DNA of 6,129 bases, taken from Actinomycetota bacterium. Its GTDB lineage: Bacteria > Actinomycetota > Thermoleophilia > Solirubrobacterales > Thermoleophilaceae. Positions 5,325-6,129 of the stretch are shown one piece after another; the first letter of the stretch is position 1; every line of letters starts with the position of its first letter. The position numbers and the translations under genes are program-made. The notes under the pieces were generated by a model. The model worked only from the letters and a program-made list of their open reading frames with translations. It made no database searches and was not told where the DNA came from. The stretch spans positions 1 to 6,129 of the forward strand of contig VAXR01000129.1 of assembly GCA_005885165.1 (NCBI GenBank), written 5' to 3'.

Positions 5325-5737
5325 GCCGCGCGGGCGCCGGGGCCGCGGCCGGCCAGCGCGGCGACGCTCGCCCGCCACGCGTCCGCGGCGAGCTCCTGGC
5401 GCCCCGTCGAGTGCGCCCAGGCGCACAGCGAGATCAGGTCGGAGAGCTCCGCTATCGCCGCGACGTCCCCCGCCCGCGCCACTCTCTCGAGCCCGAGCGC
5501 GTAGAGCGCATCGCCCGCAAGTAGCTGCAGATCCGGGTCCATTCGCTCGAACGCGCGCGGCTCCCCATAGTGCAGGAGGTAGCCCTCGCGCACCGCCTCG
5601 AGCGTGAAGGCGCGGTCGGGGTCCGGGACCTCCAGGTCGAGGTCCCCCTCGACCGGCGCCTCCCGCGCGTACGGCCGCAGGCGCGAGTCGGCGGCCGCGA
5701 CCACCTCCGTCAGCTTCCTCCTGTCGCCGCTGCTCAT
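5312..5737 (-). CDS. Conserved-looking protein of unknown function downstream of hemL
   Basis: I do not recognise a named family. The product is 141 residues, acidic and Ala/Leu-rich, with no signal peptide, clear membrane segment or metal motif. The middle holds distinctive stretches: RAFTLEAVREGYLLHYGEPR (about 42-61), then DLQLLAGDALYALGLERVA, then IAELSDLISLCAWAHSTGR. It is probably all-helical and cytoplasmic. From memory, similar unnamed proteins sit next to hemL in Thermoleophilia genomes. The ATG at 5737 overlaps the hemL stop as ATGA, so it is almost certainly co-transcribed and translationally coupled with hemL. A link to haem or tetrapyrrole synthesis is a reasonable inference from position but nothing in the residues proves it. 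The gene ends within a strong hairpin. Confidence 0.85.
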   Translation of the reverse strand: MSSGDRRKLTEVVAAADSRLRPYAREAPVEGDLDLEVPDPDRAFTLEAVREGYLLHYGEPRAFERMDPDLQLLAGDALYALGLERVARAGDVAAIAELSDLISLCAWAHSTGRQELAADAWRASVAALAGRGPGARAAIPL

Positions 5738-6129
5738 AGCGCTGCGAAGGCCTCCCGGGCCGTCTCGACGGTCCGCTCGATGTGCTCCTCCGCGTGTGCG
5801 AGCGACGGGAACCAGGCCTCGAACTGGGACGGCGGCGGGTAAACGCCGCGCTCGAGCAGCGCCCGGCAGAACGCGGCGTGGGCCTCGAGGTCGCAGGCCT
5901 GCGCGCCGCGGAGGTCCGTGACGGGCTCGCCGGAGAAGAAGATCGTGACGAGGCCCGTGAGCCGCGGCACCTGGACGTCCACTCCGGCCTCGCGCGCGGC
6001 CTCCTCGAGTCCGTTCGCGAGGAGCTCCGTCGTCCGGTCGAGGCGCGAGTACGCGGCGTCCTCGAGCAGCTTGAGCGTGGCCAGCCCGGCCGCGGTGGCC
6101 AGCGGGTTTCCGGAGAGCGTGCCGGCCTG
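5734..6129 (-). CDS. hemL: Glutamate-1-semialdehyde 2,1-aminomutase, C-terminal part
   Basis: HemL is a pyridoxal-phosphate enzyme that converts glutamate-1-semialdehyde to 5-aminolevulinate, the first committed tetrapyrrole precursor in the five-carbon pathway. The window holds the last 131 of about 430 residues; the PLP-binding lysine lies beyond the right edge. The fragment opens with QAGTLSGNPLATAAG, the well-known HemL signature, and continues with the family's C-terminal domain: LLEDAAYSRLDRTTELLANG, VTIFFSGEPVTDL, then FCRALLERGVYPPPSQFEAW and FPSLAHAEEHIERTV. The reading frame is open through the right edge without interruption. It overlaps the next gene by 4 nt (ATGA). Haem made by this pathway is needed by the b- and c-type cytochromes encoded downstream. 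Other class III aminotransferases are unlikely given the QAGTLSGNP and GVYPPPSQFEAWF stretches. Confidence 0.95.
   Translation of the reverse strand, partial: QAGTLSGNPLATAAGLATLKLLEDAAYSRLDRTTELLANGLEEAAREAGVDVQVPRLTGLVTIFFSGEPVTDLRGAQACDLEAHAAFCRALLERGVYPPPSQFEAWFPSLAHAEEHIERTVETAREAFAAL

Noticed and set aside
3650..5607. Two long plus-strand frames (3650-4549 and 4615-5607) opposite the cytochrome b6 and Rieske genes
   Set aside because: Their composition is that of a complement-strand shadow, they have no ribosome sites of note, and the opposite strand encodes unmistakable haem- and FeS-binding motifs.
1..6129. Mobile element, CRISPR array, tRNA/rRNA, phage or defence system
   Set aside because: No transposase or integrase motifs, regularly spaced repeats, terminal inverted repeats, tRNA-like cloverleaf or composition change were seen; the genes are housekeeping and respiratory.

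Overview
This is a very GC-rich bacterial window. Most of it is a respiratory-chain operon read leftwards (minus strand), with housekeeping genes at both ends. Gene types and remembered family resemblances point to an actinobacterium of the Thermoleophilia/Solirubrobacterales kind. The signs are GTG/TTG starts, 4-nt start/stop overlaps, menaquinone genes, a mycobacterial-type Dcd and five-carbon-pathway haem synthesis (hemL). The assignment is an inference; no search was run.

Layout from the right end, along the direction of transcription. The window opens inside hemL (last 131 residues). hemL overlaps by 4 nt a gene for an unrecognised 141-residue protein, which ends in a strong hairpin. After 82 non-coding nt comes a tight five-gene run: Rieske iron-sulfur protein (Tat signal) > cytochrome b6-like four-haem-ligand subunit > a fusion of the cytochrome b C-terminal half with a mono-haem cytochrome c > demethylmenaquinone methyltransferase (menG) > long-chain polyprenyl diphosphate synthase. 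Together they encode a b6c-type menaquinol:cytochrome c oxidoreductase plus two enzymes that make its substrate, menaquinone. The run meets, tail to tail, a plus-strand gene for a 148-residue zinc-ribbon protein of unknown function. A perfect 16-nt palindrome lies between the two genes.

Left of the zinc-ribbon gene, on the minus strand, is dcd (dCTP deaminase, apparently of the dCTP deaminase:dUTPase type). As given it is broken: about 35 nt are missing near codon 38 and the frame changes. The last 24 nt on the left edge, behind a strong ribosome binding site, are the first eight codons of a probable tatA. The Tat pathway is also the one the Rieske protein would use.

There is no mobile element, CRISPR array or RNA gene, and I see no novel multi-gene system. 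The points most worth checking are the dcd lesion, the split b6c-type complex in a probable actinobacterium, the absence of the cysteine that binds haem ci/cn in b6f/Bacillus-type cytochrome b, and two small conserved-looking proteins of unknown function.
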